A stretch of 64,000 nucleotides of DNA from Tetrahymena elliotti 4EA (Eukaryota > Ciliophora > Oligohymenophorea > Hymenostomatida > Tetrahymenidae): the NCBI GenBank assembly GCA_000231825.2, contig JH720293.1:3151872-3215871 (forward strand), in the 5' to 3' direction. Numbering within the stretch: the first letter of the stretch is position 1; every line of letters begins with the position of its first letter. Of this stretch, positions 43,296 through 56,588 are shown piece by piece. Made by a program: the position numbers and the translations under genes. Under the pieces are notes generated by a model, which made no database searches, was not told the origin of the DNA, and saw only the letters and a program-made list of their open reading frames with translations.

Positions 43296-45199
43296 TTTCT
43301 ATATTATCTTTTTAATTTAATTTTTTCTGATTATTATTACTATCTTTCTTTTGGCAAATAAGAATAAAATTTTTTAACTCATTCTACTACCACTCATACC
43401 TTTGATTAATGAAATCTAATTTATAAAAGAATTGTTTTTATCTGGAAATTAATTAATTCATAGCATCCAATAACACTTTCTAACTTATGTTTTTAATCTT
43501 TACTTAAAAAAATGTGTGAATGATCTTCTTTGGAAACATACATAAATTAAACATTGATAAAGATCACCACTAATTTAGATTAAATAAAAAGTTTAAGTTA
43601 ACAATTTGCAAATTAAAAAACTTAGAAATTTAACTCGAAATATTTGAAGATAATAGCTCATTCAACAAATTAAAAATCATCTCAAGCTATTCTTAGTGAG
43701 ACATGAGAAAATTTTGTGTATTTAAAGTGACATAGGAACATATCACCTAAATTTAATTTAAAATTAATTTTTTGAAAATCAATTTTTCTCTAATCCACTA
43801 TCACCTATGAATAAATTTAAAATTAGCCTATTTCTTTTTATTAATTTCTTGAAATTCTATTTTTCTTAACAACGCTAATATATTTTAAGAGCTCTAAATT
43901 AGTCTAATATAAATAAAAATATAGATATCAAATTTCTCACAAGAATCTAAACTTGTTTTTTATAATTTAAGATTATCTAGCTTCTTATTATTATTAATTT
44001 GGTAGCTAAGAGCATATCCATCTTAGATTTTGTAATTATATAGGCTTTAAAAACATATTTAATTGGCTTAGTTGGCAGATATAATTTGAATTTTCATTTA
44101 CGTTTAGAGTTAGCTAATTAAGGAATTTGTTAAAAATTAGATTTAAATATTTTTAAAAATATATTTTTTTGATTTTGTTTGTTTTTAAAAAGGTTTAAAA
44201 TTAAAATTTTTCCAATAAATAATAATTATCTAAAAAAATTTATATTTTAAAAAGAAAGTATACATTATTTCTTATGTAAGTAATTTGAAAATTAAAATAT
44301 TTCAAAAAATTTATGTAAATTTTCAATTATCCATTATCTTCAAAATACTTTAGAAAAGTGGACACAAAAAATTTGATTTTTAATTTACATATCCAAAATT
44401 TCAGTGTATAGCCCTGAAAAGGCAGTACCTTAGGGTATATATATTTAGAATAATTTATTTAATAGTTATTACTTTTCAAATTTTAAATTGATTAACAGAA
44501 TAGATTTCTAATTTTTTTTATTATTAATTTATTTGCTAACCAAAAAAATTATAAAAACTTGTTTTAATAGCAAAAAATGAATATCAAGTAAATATTTTAA
44601 GATGAATAAACAGAACTATTTTTAATAATTATTAAATCTATTTTTACTTGATATTTTAATAATTTATTTAATACATTTCCTTTCAGAATTTAGAATTAAT
44701 ATTACTTAAATCTTATTTTTTAGTATCTTCAGATCAGTTTTTCTGAAAATTTAAATAAAATGGTTTCTAGAATAGTTATTTTTAATATATATTTGATTCT
44801 ATTATGTATTATTCCAAAGCTAAATATTTTTAAACCAACTCCCATTAATTTTATTTGGTTTGGTTTTGAAATAAAAGATATCCTTGGAAACTATCTTTGA
44901 AAGAACATTTATCAATTTTTAGAATTTTAATGGTGTCTACTACTTAAATGAATTTCATTAAACAGAAGTGATTATTTTATTTATACTTTTATATCTTCTT
45001 GATAAGATTTATGATATAATTATTCTTGCATTGTATTAATTTATGACTTATACTACTACTCATCAAAAAATATTTAAATTAAAAGATATATTCTTGAATT
45101 TTTATTTAATATTATTCATCAAAAAATTTCTAAAAATTTATTTTAAGAAAGAAAGTTAAATAATAAATAACATAGCAAGTAAGTAAGAAATTAAGTAAA
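43296..45199. other. spacer between divergent genes, AT-rich
   Basis: 1.9 kb between the cysteine-rich gene (minus) and the M16 protease gene (plus); it should carry both promoters. A less AT-rich patch at 44405-44440 (GCCCTGAAAAGGCAGTACC) stands out but forms no recognisable RNA. Confidence 0.5.
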
Positions 45200-48100
45200 A
45201 TGAACATCGAAGAAAGCAAGTACGAGATAGTTACAGATTCTATTGTCAAGCCTCAAAATGATGAAAAGAGGTATAAGTATATCCGTCTTAAAAAGAATAA
45301 ATTAGAAATAGTTTTTGTCTAAGATTTTCATGAAGGTAAAAGTGCTGCTGCTGCTAATGTTAATGCAGGTTGCCTCTAAGATCCTCTTCATAGATAAGGT
45401 AAATAATAAATTATCGTCAAATATATATTTCTTTTATCTTTTTTGTAGAGCTTATAAGATTTAAAATTGTTTTTTTGGTAAATAGGTTTGGCACATTTCT
45501 TAGAACACATGTTGTTTTTAGGCTCTGAGAAATATCCTTAAGCTGACTTTGATTAGTTCCTTAATGAAAATTCTGGTACATCAAATGCATATACAGAATA
45601 CATGCAAACTAATTACTATTTTGAATGTTCTGATAATGCTTTTAGAGAAGCATTAGATAGATTTGGTCATTTCTTTATAGACCCTTTATTCAATCAAGAT
45701 TTGGTAGATAGAGAAATGAATTCAGTTAACTCTGAACATTCTAAAAATTTGTAAGACGATGAATTTAGAAAGTTATAGCTACTTGACTCATCTTCCTTAA
45801 AGGACAGTCCTCTTAATAAATTTAGCACTGGTAATCTTGATACCTTAAAGCATGAATCTACTAGAGATGATTTAATTGCCTTCTATAAAGAAAATTACAG
45901 TGCAAATTTGATAAAAATGTGTATTTACACCCATGAAAATATTGAAGATATAGAACCTTATGTTGTTGATCTTTTTGAGTAAATTCCTAACTTTGATAAG
46001 CCAGTTCCTACTTACTTAGAAAAGCCATTCCCTAACCAAGTTTTCCAGTCTTTCTGGAAATATGTTCCCGCTAAGAATCATCACAATGTAATAGATAAAA
46101 TTTAGTTTATTTTGGATTAATTATTTAAAAATTGTTGGTTGATTTTATTTAAATTCTTAGTAGAATTAATTCTTTATTTAAAAATTTTATTTTTTATATA
46201 GATTAAAATAATGTGGACTTCAGAATTTTTCACTAATGACAGATATCATAAACACCCATTGAAATATTGGTCTCATGTTTTTGGTTTTGAGGGAGAAAAT
46301 TCTTTGCTATCAGCCTTAAAGCACTTAGGTTTAGCAGAAGGTTTAGCAAGTGGATATGAAGATATTATGAATAATATGTCTATTTTCTACTTAGATATTG
46401 AGCTTACTTAAAAGGGGTTATAATGCTATACAGATATACTTAACATTGCTTTTTCCTACTTGTAAATTATGAAGAAAACTGGAGCTTAATAATACATCTA
46501 TGAAGAAGATCGTATTACAGGAATTCAAGAATTCAACTCTGCAGAATAAGAAGAATCTATGGATTACGCTCACTCTTTGACAGCAAATATGCAAACATAT
46601 AAGCCATAAGATATTATTAAAGCTTAAATGTACTTTGAAGAGTACGACCCTGAATTAATTAATTAGGTTATTAACAGCTTCACTCATGAAAACATGAGAA
46701 TTTTCTTCTCATCTTAAACTCTTGAATCTGAATGCACTCAAGTTGATCCTTACTATTTTTGCAAGTATTAATAATCACCTATGCCATAAAATATTATTGA
46801 ACTCTTCAGTAACCCAACTTATAACCCTACCACTTGTGGAGGAAAGTAGATTGGATTACCTCCTAAAAATAACTTTATTGCTAAAGATTTGAGCTTGGTA
46901 GCTTAAGAATCAGAAAATCTTCCTAAACACCCAATAGTCATCAAAGAAGACTAGAAATCAATTGCTTATTTCAAATAAGACAGCAAGTTCAAAGTACCAA
47001 AAACTTTAGCCAAGGTTATCATATATTCCAATGAGTAATTTATTGATTTAAAAATTCTTCTCTTAAGTTAAAAATAATTTATTTAAAACTTCATATAAAT
47101 TCATTTTGATAACAAGAAATAAAATCAAATAAAAGTGAAATAGATTTATTGTAAAAGAGATTACCTGAATTAATAAATTCTAAATGTAAAATAAAATTAA
47201 TCTTATTTATTTTTTATTAGTGGAAATCTTAAAGAAAATGTTGAAAACTATCTTTTATACTAAATTTGGATGAAACTGTTCCAAGAAGAAAACAGAGAAT
47301 TTATCTATTAAGCTGAGATGGCAAAGATTTATACTAAAATGTACATTAAGGGAACTTTTGAAATTGAATTTGAAGGTTTTTCTGAAACTCTACCCTCTTA
47401 TTTAAATGTATTCTTTGAGAAACTTAGCAAATTTGATCCCACTCCTTATAAATAAGACTACCTTATTGAATATGAAAAACTTAACAAAAAGCTTCAAAAT
47501 TTCTTCTGCAAAAATCCTTACAAGTAAGGCAAGTATTACAGCTAATATATAATTCGTCATAAAGGAGTATTTGGACCAAAGGAACTGTTATAAGCTATTG
47601 AAGGCATTACATATGAAAAATTATGTTAATTCCATAATGTCTTATTCAAAAATATTTTCTTAACTTGGTTTGTTACAGGTAATTTGACATCAAACAGTGC
47701 TTTGAATATTGTAAATTCAGTAGAATAAATTATTTTCACTAATCGTAATCCTCTTCCTAAAGTAAATTTGCTTTTGACATTAAAATAACCCAATATAATA
47801 ATTCATTTTTTAGAATAAAATAGATGTCCCTTAATCTATCGACATATCAAATGAAGAAGGATTAGATTTTGTATGGGAAACTGATTTAGATGAGGGTGAA
47901 GCTAATTCATTCATTTGCTCTATTTTCTAATTTGAAAATTGTTCTGTAAAAAATGATGTCATAACTAAATTAATCGATAATTTCTTAGAAGAACCTTTCT
48001 ACACCTCATTAAGAACTGAATAATAATTAGGTTATATTGTTTGGTCTATGACATGTGCTGAAAGAACAGTTATTTATGTTTATTTCTAAATCCAATCAGA

Positions 48101-48660
48101 TGTTAAGCCTCCATAATATCTTTCTCAATAAATTGAAGCCTTTATTGGTAATACATTTAATTTATATTCACTTTAGTTATTCTAATTAAAATTCTTATAA
48201 TAAAGAGGAAATGTTAGATGAAGTTAGTGAGATGAAAGACGAAGACTTAGATGTAATCAAAGAATCTGTTGAAAATGATTTAAGAGAACAACCTCATAGT
48301 ATTTCATAAGAAGCTCTTCGTTTCTGGCAAGAAATATAAGGAAGAAGATTAAAATTTGATAGCAGTAAAATTAAAAATTAAAAAATTTAAATTTAAAATA
48401 ATTTTTTATTTTTAATAGGAGAAAAGTAGATTGAAGAATTACAAAAAATAACTCTTGACTAATTCAAAGATGCCTTCAATTCTATATTTAGAGATAATAG
48501 ATCAAACTTATAAATTCATTTAGTAAGTAAAGTACATAAAGAAGAAAATGAAAAGTTAAAGCCATCTGATGATATGGATGAAGAATCTGACTAACTATTT
48601 ATCGAAGATATTCAATAATTTAAGCAAAAACAACCCAAAAACAAATTTAAATATGATTGA
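45200..48660 (+). CDS. M16 metallopeptidase, insulin-degrading enzyme-like
   Basis: Seven exons (45200-45398, 45486-46087, 46202-47034, 47221-47761, 47814-48147, 48206-48364, 48419-48660) join in phase to 969 residues, the usual length of insulin-degrading enzyme/nardilysin. The inverted zinc motif HxxEH is HFLEH (His70, Glu73, His74) within GLAHFLEHMLFLGSEKYP, and the third zinc ligand is expected at Glu150 in NSVNSEHSKN, matching IDE. NSGTSNAYTEYMQTNYYFE is the conserved substrate-cleft strand. The C-terminal half keeps the M16 fold (FYTSLRTEQQLGYIVWS, the IDE-type R-x-x-x-Q-L-G-Y segment). All catalytic residues are intact. No signal peptide, so it is probably cytosolic or peroxisomal, degrading peptides. 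The end is an acidic region and FKYD, with no SKL-type signal. Confidence 0.95.
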
Positions 48661-50320
48661 AAAATAAATGTTATTCTAAATTATTTAATTGTATTGAATC
48701 AAATTTATTTTAGTTTAAAAGAACTTATAATATTCTAAATAGAAAAATTTTATCTAAAATCATTACAATAAAAGCAATTTTATACTATTTAAAATATTAA
48801 TATAGGACCATGTTTTATAAAAACTATATTAATATTATCAATATAAAGAAGTAAAATAAATCATGTTATAAATTTATTAAAAATTTTTTAACTAAAATTA
48901 ATTATTTATTTGAAAAAAAGTATTGAGTTTGTTTTAGAAATATCATTTAGATTTTCATTTTTAATTTTGTGGAAAATGATAATGCTGATTTATTATCTAA
49001 ATAAAATTAAATTATGATGTTTTTTAAATATTAACTCTAAAATTTGTGCAATCTAATTTTTATACCAATTAAATATGATTAAGTAAGTAAGCAGCAAAGT
49101 AATTTTTTTATCACAAGTATTTTTTAATAATGATATGAAAAAAATTAAAAGACAAAGATAAGGAAACATTTAATATTTTAATTAGATATTAAATGGAAAT
49201 TAGGTATCATATAAATTTTATATCATAGATTTAAATTAGGAAAAATATTGATATTCTTTGGAAAATTATTTAAGCTTTAATATTATAAAAATTTATCTTT
49301 TTGTTCATTTACTTATTTGAGATTTATTTATTTAAGAGTTGTAATTTAATTAGTTTTTTCTTTATATTTTTTGGTTTTTTTCATTTTTTGAAAAAGTATA
49401 AATGATTTTTTTGTTTTTATGTAAAAAATTCCTGTAAAATAATTCAAATAAATATCCTAAAAAATGCTTATCATAAATAAAGAGTCTTAAAAGTAAACAA
49501 ATAAAAATAAAGGCTAAGATATTTTTATTTGTAAAGAGATGTAGGAATAAAAACTAGTAAGTGTAAATTTTAACTTTGAAAAGAATACTTTACACAAACT
49601 TTTTTTGTAGAATATAAAATTAATAAATCTTACTCAAAAATTTTTTCCATTCTATAAAACACAAATATTAGCCACTTAAATATTAATTAGTGGCTAAATT
49701 TTAACAAACAAAAAATCAATTCTTTTATTAGACTAATCAAAGAATTTTCTTCAATTTTTTTCTTAGATATATTAGAAGTTAAATGCTATTTAAAAAATAA
49801 AGTAGCATTTTGTTTACTATTCATTTAATTTTTAAAAATCCCTCTATTTAAAAATACAAGTTTTAAAACAAAAATGATTATTTATTATTAAAATATTTTT
49901 TATTTTTTAATACATAGATAATTTTGGATAATAGCATAGGCTTTTATAAATAAATAAACCTTTTTTATTTTTAGGAATAGCTTAGCAAAGATATTTCTAT
50001 TATTGATTGTAAGGTTTATGAAATAAATAAAATATTTGCTAATTGATTACATGGAAAAATTTACATCAACTGAATATTTTGTTTGAATAAAAATGTAAAC
50101 AGAAAATTAATGTAGTCTTGGATAAATATGTACCTGTTTTGCATAAGTAGAATTAGATGAACTTAACTAAATTATTGATTTAAAATGACGCAAATGACTC
50201 TTTAATTCAATTTGGTTTGGACTTACTATTTAAAACTTACTTAAAGAATCTTAAAAATTAATTATTAGGTTATTAAATATAAAATTTAAGATTGATTTAA
50301 TTAGGTGAAAGAAATAAGTC
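48661..50320. other. intergenic spacer, AT-rich
   Basis: 1.7 kb with no recognisable gene on either strand. Confidence 0.5.
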
Positions 50321-51500
50321 ATGGAATAAGCTCTAATTAGCACTAATACATAGCAAGCTGAGGAGAAAAAGTCATTTTTCTTAAAGCTTAAGCATTTTAT
50401 AGGCATGTATTTATACTTTATATAGCCTTAGATCTCTATATTTTTAACCACAGGACTTATTGCTTTAGCATATAAGGTAACTTAAAATAACATATTTAGT
50501 AGATGGCAGATTTTATCTTTTTTTTATTTGTTTATTTATAGCTTAGAAGCAAAGGCATAGCTGGGTTTTTAATAGTTAGTCAAATAATATAGTAATTCAC
50601 TAACAAATCTGACATTTATCGTAGTGTCTTTAACTGGTTAGAACCACATAAATACTTCAAAGGTTTTAGAGTTCACTATGAGAGTCCTTTGGAGGAAGAA
50701 AAGATTCTTTTACCAGTAAATTTATAAAAGATATTCAAATAAATTTTAAGATTTTTATTATAACAAATTAGTTCCATCCTCACAGTATATTTACTATGGC
50801 AATTCATTTCAATATGTATCGTAAGGATGAAGAATTAAGTAAGGCATACTATTGTGCTTCAAGAATGGCACTTTCTGTACCTTTGTCTGGCTACTTTTAT
50901 CGTTGGTAAGGGTTTGTAGGAGCTAATCCTTAGTAATTTAAATAGCTTATGCATGAAAAGAAAAGAATCTGCTTCGTCCCAGGAGGTTTCGAAGAGGTAT
51001 TAGATTAACTTTACGCTTAAAAATGTTATTAAAAAATATATTTATTAATTAAATAGGCTAGTTTGACTTCTGATAGATTTTACACTTTATATTTAGAACA
51101 TAAAGGTTTTATCAAATATGCAATGCAAACTGACTACAAAATCAGACCTGTTTTTGTTTTTAATGAAAATAAGGCTTATACAACAATAGATAGATTTTAT
51201 AAATTTAGATTATTCTTAAACAAATTTAAAATGGGAGGAGTTCTATTTTATACCAAGTATATTCTTCCTTTCCCTAATCCTGATATAAATATTGAAATCG
51301 TTGTAGCTAATCCTTTTGAGGTAAAATAGATTGCAGATCCAACTCCTTAAGAAATAGATGCTGAACACAAGAGATATTTTGAATACGTAAATGAGGTCTA
51401 CCATAAATTTAAAAAGATTTACGATCCAGAAGGATAGAATCTTAGAACTTACAAAAATGGTGAATTTGTAAGTATCCCTCCTCCTTAACCTCGTCTTTGA
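50321..51500 (+). CDS. DGAT2/MGAT-family acyltransferase
   Basis: ER membrane enzyme of the DGAT2 family, which esterifies mono- or diacylglycerol (or wax alcohols) with acyl-CoA. Exons 50321-50476, 50542-50715, 50772-50996 and 51057-51500 give 332 residues. An N-terminal hydrophobic hairpin (LYFIQPQISIFLTTGLIALAY) precedes EPHKYF, a known DGAT2 signature. The active-site motif usually reading HPHG is FHPHSIF at residues 111-117, so the glycine is serine while both histidines are kept. VPGGFEE at 179-185 matches the conserved V-P-G-G-x-x-E block, and the stretch GFIKYAMQTDYKIRPVFVFN matches the usual R-K-G-F-x-x-x-A segment followed by P-x-x-x-F. Likely makes storage or membrane lipid in the ER. 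Substrate not assignable. Confidence 0.9.
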
Positions 51501-51952
51501 ATAAAATAAAAAATAATTTTAATTTAATATTTAGATATGTTATATATTTTTGATTTTAAAACTGATTTAATAAATATCAAATTAAAAAATGAAAATTTAT
51601 TTTTGTGAGTGTGTAGTACTGTACTGGAAAATCAAAAGTTATTTTTTTTATACAGTAAAAAAATTCTTATTATCTATTATGAAGTAAATTCAATCACTTG
51701 AAAAATATTAGCAAATTGAATTATGGTGTTATTTTGATAAATAGATTGAAGATTTAAAGTATCTGAATGAAAAAAGTTGATAATAAGTTAAAAAATATCT
51801 TAGCATATATAATTTTTGATAAAATAGTTATTTCATAATAGTCTTTTTCATATTCATATTTTTTACAAACAAATTAGAGATAAACAAAGTAAACAATTAC
51901 CTTTTTTCTAACAAAAAAGATTATTCAACATTTAAAACATATTCTTTTTCTC
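51501..51952. other. intergenic spacer
   Basis: Short AT-rich spacer between two plus-strand genes; nothing recognisable. Confidence 0.5.
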
Positions 51953-54900
51953 ATGAAACCAGAAGATAAAATTGTAAAATGGGTAAAAGAAATAGATTTA
52001 TTCTGCAAGCCTATTACATTGAATATCAATGGTGATGCTGTTTATAAAACGTTTTTAGGTGGTATTTCCACAGTTTTAGTATCAATCCTAATGTTTATTT
52101 TCTTCTACAATACTGTAAATTTAAAATAGAAATAGATTTATCTCTTAAAATAAAGCTTGTTTCAAATAAATTAAAATAGATTAACGAGTTTGCTAATAAA
52201 GGTATATTTCAACTTATCAAATACCATTTTAAGTAAAGACATATCTTTCTCTTTATCTCATACAATAGAGAAAATGACTAACTCTTTAAGCACTTTTTTC
52301 AACGATGATCCACCTTTTATATATTTGAACAGTAAAAATATGATGTTTGCTATTTCAATTTAGCAAGATGATTTCGTTACTCATCCTTATTATGATATTA
52401 AAATGACATACATGTAAAATAGTTAAATAAAATTGCAAACATTGATTTGTGAAAATATTTTTGTAATTTTCAAAAAAATTATATTTTTAATCAATTATTT
52501 ATGAAATAGTAACAATAATAGAGACAGCCATGGAAAAGTTATACCAAGTAAAGTAAATAAACTTTGATATGTTCATTAATATTACGATATTTATCTAAAA
52601 AAGAAATCATTTCCTTTGGAACCTTGTACATTAAATCATTGGATGAAACTTCCTAAAGATTATAATTGGGAGAATAAATTTACTTAATTGAATTTTACAA
52701 ACTGGCTTTGCCCCACGTAATACAAATTATCATATAAATTATAGATTGATAAGATAATTATTTTATTTAAAAAGAATTGATTATGAGATGATTTTGGGTG
52801 GAGTTTATACAAGCAATATTTTTAGTTATTATAAAATCACAGTAGTTGATTGCGTGGATAACCCAGATATTAATAAAAAATGTAGATCAAGTTAAGAAAT
52901 TGAAAAATTTTTGAAAGATAATGATGGAGCTATTAGGTTTTAGTTGTATCAATCTAATAGTATTGTTAATCCTGATTAGCTAAATCCAGTTAAATCTTAC
53001 TTAAGTGATGTGACTTAATTTTTAATCTCTCCTAAATATGTAAAAATGTAAATTTTATCTACTTTTTTAATTTAATTTTAACATTTAAAAGCTTTATGTC
53101 ACATGTAATCTATTTTATTCTCAGACTACACTTACAGTGAATGATAATATATGGGTAGGCTCAAATATGAAAACAACTTTGATTCCTTTCTTTGCCTAAG
53201 AAGAAACAGTTGCTCAATACATCCCACCAGAAACGTCAGCTTATGCAAGCTTTTTTTTGAGAAAAAGCATGTTTGAAAGTACTGTAAATAGACAGTATTG
53301 GTAATTAGATTCTTTGATATCCTACATTGGTGGGTTTGCTCAGGTATTTTTTTAGATTTATTTAAAATAATAATTCATACTTTTTGCTAAATTAATAGTC
53401 TGTTGTTATATTAGGCTCATTTATAATAGGATTTTTTAATGAACGTGAATTTTAAATAGAACTTGCTAACAAATTATACGATTTTGAAATAAAAGACAAA
53501 CAAGAAAATGAATAAAAAGATTAAAACTAATTAAATTAATAGCACTAAAGATCCTCGAGTAGAAACTCTACATTAACAGAGGGTTAAAAAATTAGAGAGT
53601 ATATAAAAAATAGTGCTTCAAGGACAAGAAGAAATGCAGTTATATTAAGTTAAGATGATCCAATTATAGATTAGTTAAAAAATATACATCCAGATGAATC
53701 AACACCATCTGAGTAAGAAAGTCCTTTAAAATAATCAAATTAATTAAAGAATGAAATAACTTAAGATAATTAATGGCAGCAATAGCTTTATCAAGATAAT
53801 TAATTAGAAATCCAAACAAACTAAAAAATCCCAAGCTTGTTAACCTTTGATAATAATACTGAGAGAAAATAAAAATTAAAAATAATTCTTGAAGAAGATT
53901 CTATCTAAGAGAATCAATCCGAATTGAAGAACAATAAAAATGATATATCAATTAGAAGTCATCAATAAAGGAAATCACTTTAATTAAACACTAACACAAT
54001 TATAAATTCATAGGCAGCTACTAATGATAATGAAAACTTTTAATTCAGTTCTAAAAAAATTATTTGTGATTCAATAGATCAAAATAAAATATCTCATAGT
54101 TAAATTGAATTAACTGGTTTAGATCAAAAATCATGTCTAAAGAATAAAGAAGCTTCTATATCTAATTAATTATTTTAAAGTTCTAGCTATCAACATCAAC
54201 TAGAAAAGGAAAAAGCAATTCAAACTATTTCAAATTTCGTCAGAAAAAAAAAATAAGATAAAGAACAGTAAAATTATATTAATAACTTAAATAAAGATGA
54301 TTAAAAAACCAGTTCATAAAATAATCAAAACTCACAAAATAATGAATATATTGCTGGCAAGTTTAATTTTAAATCAAGAAGGTAAATAAAAATATTTGTA
54401 TAGTTGGTTATTAATTTAATTTAATTCAATTTTTGTCATTAGGTCTTTCTTAGTTAATTAGTTTTAGGAATTGATCTCAAGATAAAATAAAATATAAATA
54501 GATATAAAATATTATTTGAATAAGCTTTTTTGTGGGAAATATTTTAAATCAGAAGAGAATTAACTTATTGATAGAGCATAGTAAGAAATCAACAAAGTAA
54601 TTAAATTCAAATTCAAAAAAATTCATTTTGATTTCATTTATAAAAAAATCCAACAAGGATCTAGATGTTTTCTTTATGATAGAAAGAATAAAAGAAGTTG
54701 AAAAATTAAAAAAAGTACTATTTGATAAAGAGCAGTAAATTCTTTTTAATTTTTGTCCTAAACCCATAATAAAGCTAAAAGATGACAATATGGTAATAAA
54801 AATAATTATTTTTTTAAATTATTTATTTAAGTTTAAATTTTGTTAGCTAATCACCAGGACTTAATTGCAAAATAAAGTTTAATCTAGTAATTAATTGAAT

Positions 54901-56004
54901 AAATAATAAAGTGTGCCTATTAGAAAAAGATCAGTTTTTACATCTGGAAAACTTCTCAAAAATACTATCTAAGCTGTAAACTAGTTAAAGAAGGGAATTA
55001 AAAAAAATGAATTTATAGAAATGAATATGTATAAGTATTTATTTGAGGCATATGACACAATTATGCAAATGGACCCTAAGCTTATAAAAAGGTAATTTTT
55101 TGAATTTTGAGCTATTTTTTATTCAAAAATAAATTAAGGAAAAATAAAAGCTTGATTAGCTAGCTGGGAGAGGAGATGAGAGACATATTTAAAACATCAA
55201 AAATGTAATAAAAATACACTTATTTCGCTAAATATTAATTAAAACTACAATAGGATTAAATTCGAAAATAAATCACCAATTAAGAGAAAAGATAAACCTA
55301 TATAAATAGAAATAAACCATATTAATGAAGAATAGAAAGAATAGGGTCTAAAAAATAAAGAAATTCATGATAAATTTGAATAGGAAGACTAAGAATTAAG
55401 TAATAAAAATGAAAAACCAGAAAAAATCTTTTTTGAAAGAAAATAAAAAAGACAAAAAACCTTTAATGATGTGGATTTGAAGGATAGTATAGAGGAAATA
55501 GATGAAGATTTTAATAAGAAATAGAATGCTTTTGATGAAGGAGCAAGTGATCAAGAAGAAGATGAGCAAGAAGAAAATAAATCATAGACTGAAAATCAAA
55601 ATAAAAAAGAACTAATTAGATTTTCTTCTGATACACTTTCTATTTATTCAATTGATAATAAAGCACCTTAAAGTTAGGAAGACAAAATAGATGAAATATT
55701 TAATAATAAAGTTTGTATATAGGGAATACAAAATCAAGATCTTAATAACAACAATAATTTTGATAATGCTTAAATTTTGGTAACTTAGGAATAACAAATA
55801 CCAACTTAAAACTCTGAATCATCATTTAATTAATACAAAGACTACTTTGCTCATAATGATCAAATTAATACACTTTTCTCGCCAAAATAAGACGAAGATC
55901 ACCCCTTTTAAAAATATAAAGCTTAAGATAATATATTCTAAATTAAAAACATAAACTACAAAGGATATTCAGACCAAATTGATGGATCTACATAAAATAA
56001 TTGA
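51953..56004 (+). CDS. ciliate-type two-pass membrane protein with long cytosolic tail
   Basis: Eleven exons join in phase to 1,144 residues: 51953-52413, 52510-52552, 52604-52716, 52775-53039, 53125-53343, 53399-54381, 54443-54596, 54658-54792, 54847-55091, 55139-55204, 55254-56004. The first membrane segment (TFLGGISTVLVSILMFIFFY, about residues 37-57) is preceded by FCKPITLNINGDAVYKT. A 300-residue loop with few cysteines (PCTLNHW, NWLCPT, VVDCVDN) leads to a second membrane segment (LISYIGGFAQSVVILGSFII, about 357-380). The large rest is cytosolic: a Gln/Asn/Ser-rich linker, then an ordered helical module (LIDRAQQEINK, IKEVEKLKKVLFDKEQQ, CPKPIIKLKDD, YKYLFEAYDTIMQMD), then an acidic tail. 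I recognise this as a family common in Tetrahymena, with no assigned function. The topology recalls channel-like or sensor proteins, but that is inference. Confidence 0.8.
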
Positions 56005-56588
56005 TTTATTGATAATTTGGGAACTTTAGTTAATTAAATGTAAATTAAATATTTTAGAGTATGAAAAATGTTTGTAAATAAAATAATACACATTATTGAG
56101 TTTCATAACAAATAATATTTTATTTAATAAAAATTTTTATCAAATATTCAAAGAGAGATCAAAGGTTTAGTGAAAATTACTTTTTTAGATTTGAATTAAC
56201 ATGTTAAAATTTAAATCAAAACATAAATAATTAAATAATTATATTTATTAACATTTTATTTCTCAATTTTTTAATTGATTGTGTTGGTTATTTTGGTTTT
56301 GTAACACTTTCAAGAATTTATTTATTTGAAGATTTTGTAATTTTTAATAATCATTTAATCATCTTCAAGTTATTCAATGAATATTTTAAAAGTTAATGAA
56401 ATAAATAAAATGAAGAATAAAAAAATTTTATAATTAATATTTCAAAGAATATTTGATGTCTAATAATTAGCTAAAAATATAAAAATTTCTTTGATACTTT
56501 TAAAGTTCTGAATTGAAAATAACAACAACATGACTTTCAGTTTTTAAGAATAGAAACCAAAACAAAAATAATTAAAATATATTGCCAA
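56005..56588. other. spacer between convergent genes
   Basis: AT-rich 0.6 kb between the stops of the two-pass protein (plus) and the methyltransferase (minus). It should carry both polyadenylation regions. No gene seen. Confidence 0.5.

Noticed and set aside
44405..44440. Less AT-rich patch as a possible tRNA or snRNA
   Set aside because: No cloverleaf, no box A/B pattern and no snRNA core could be drawn.
54549..54788. Minus-strand ORF of 79 codons
   Set aside because: Antisense to the exons at 54443-54792 of the two-pass membrane protein.
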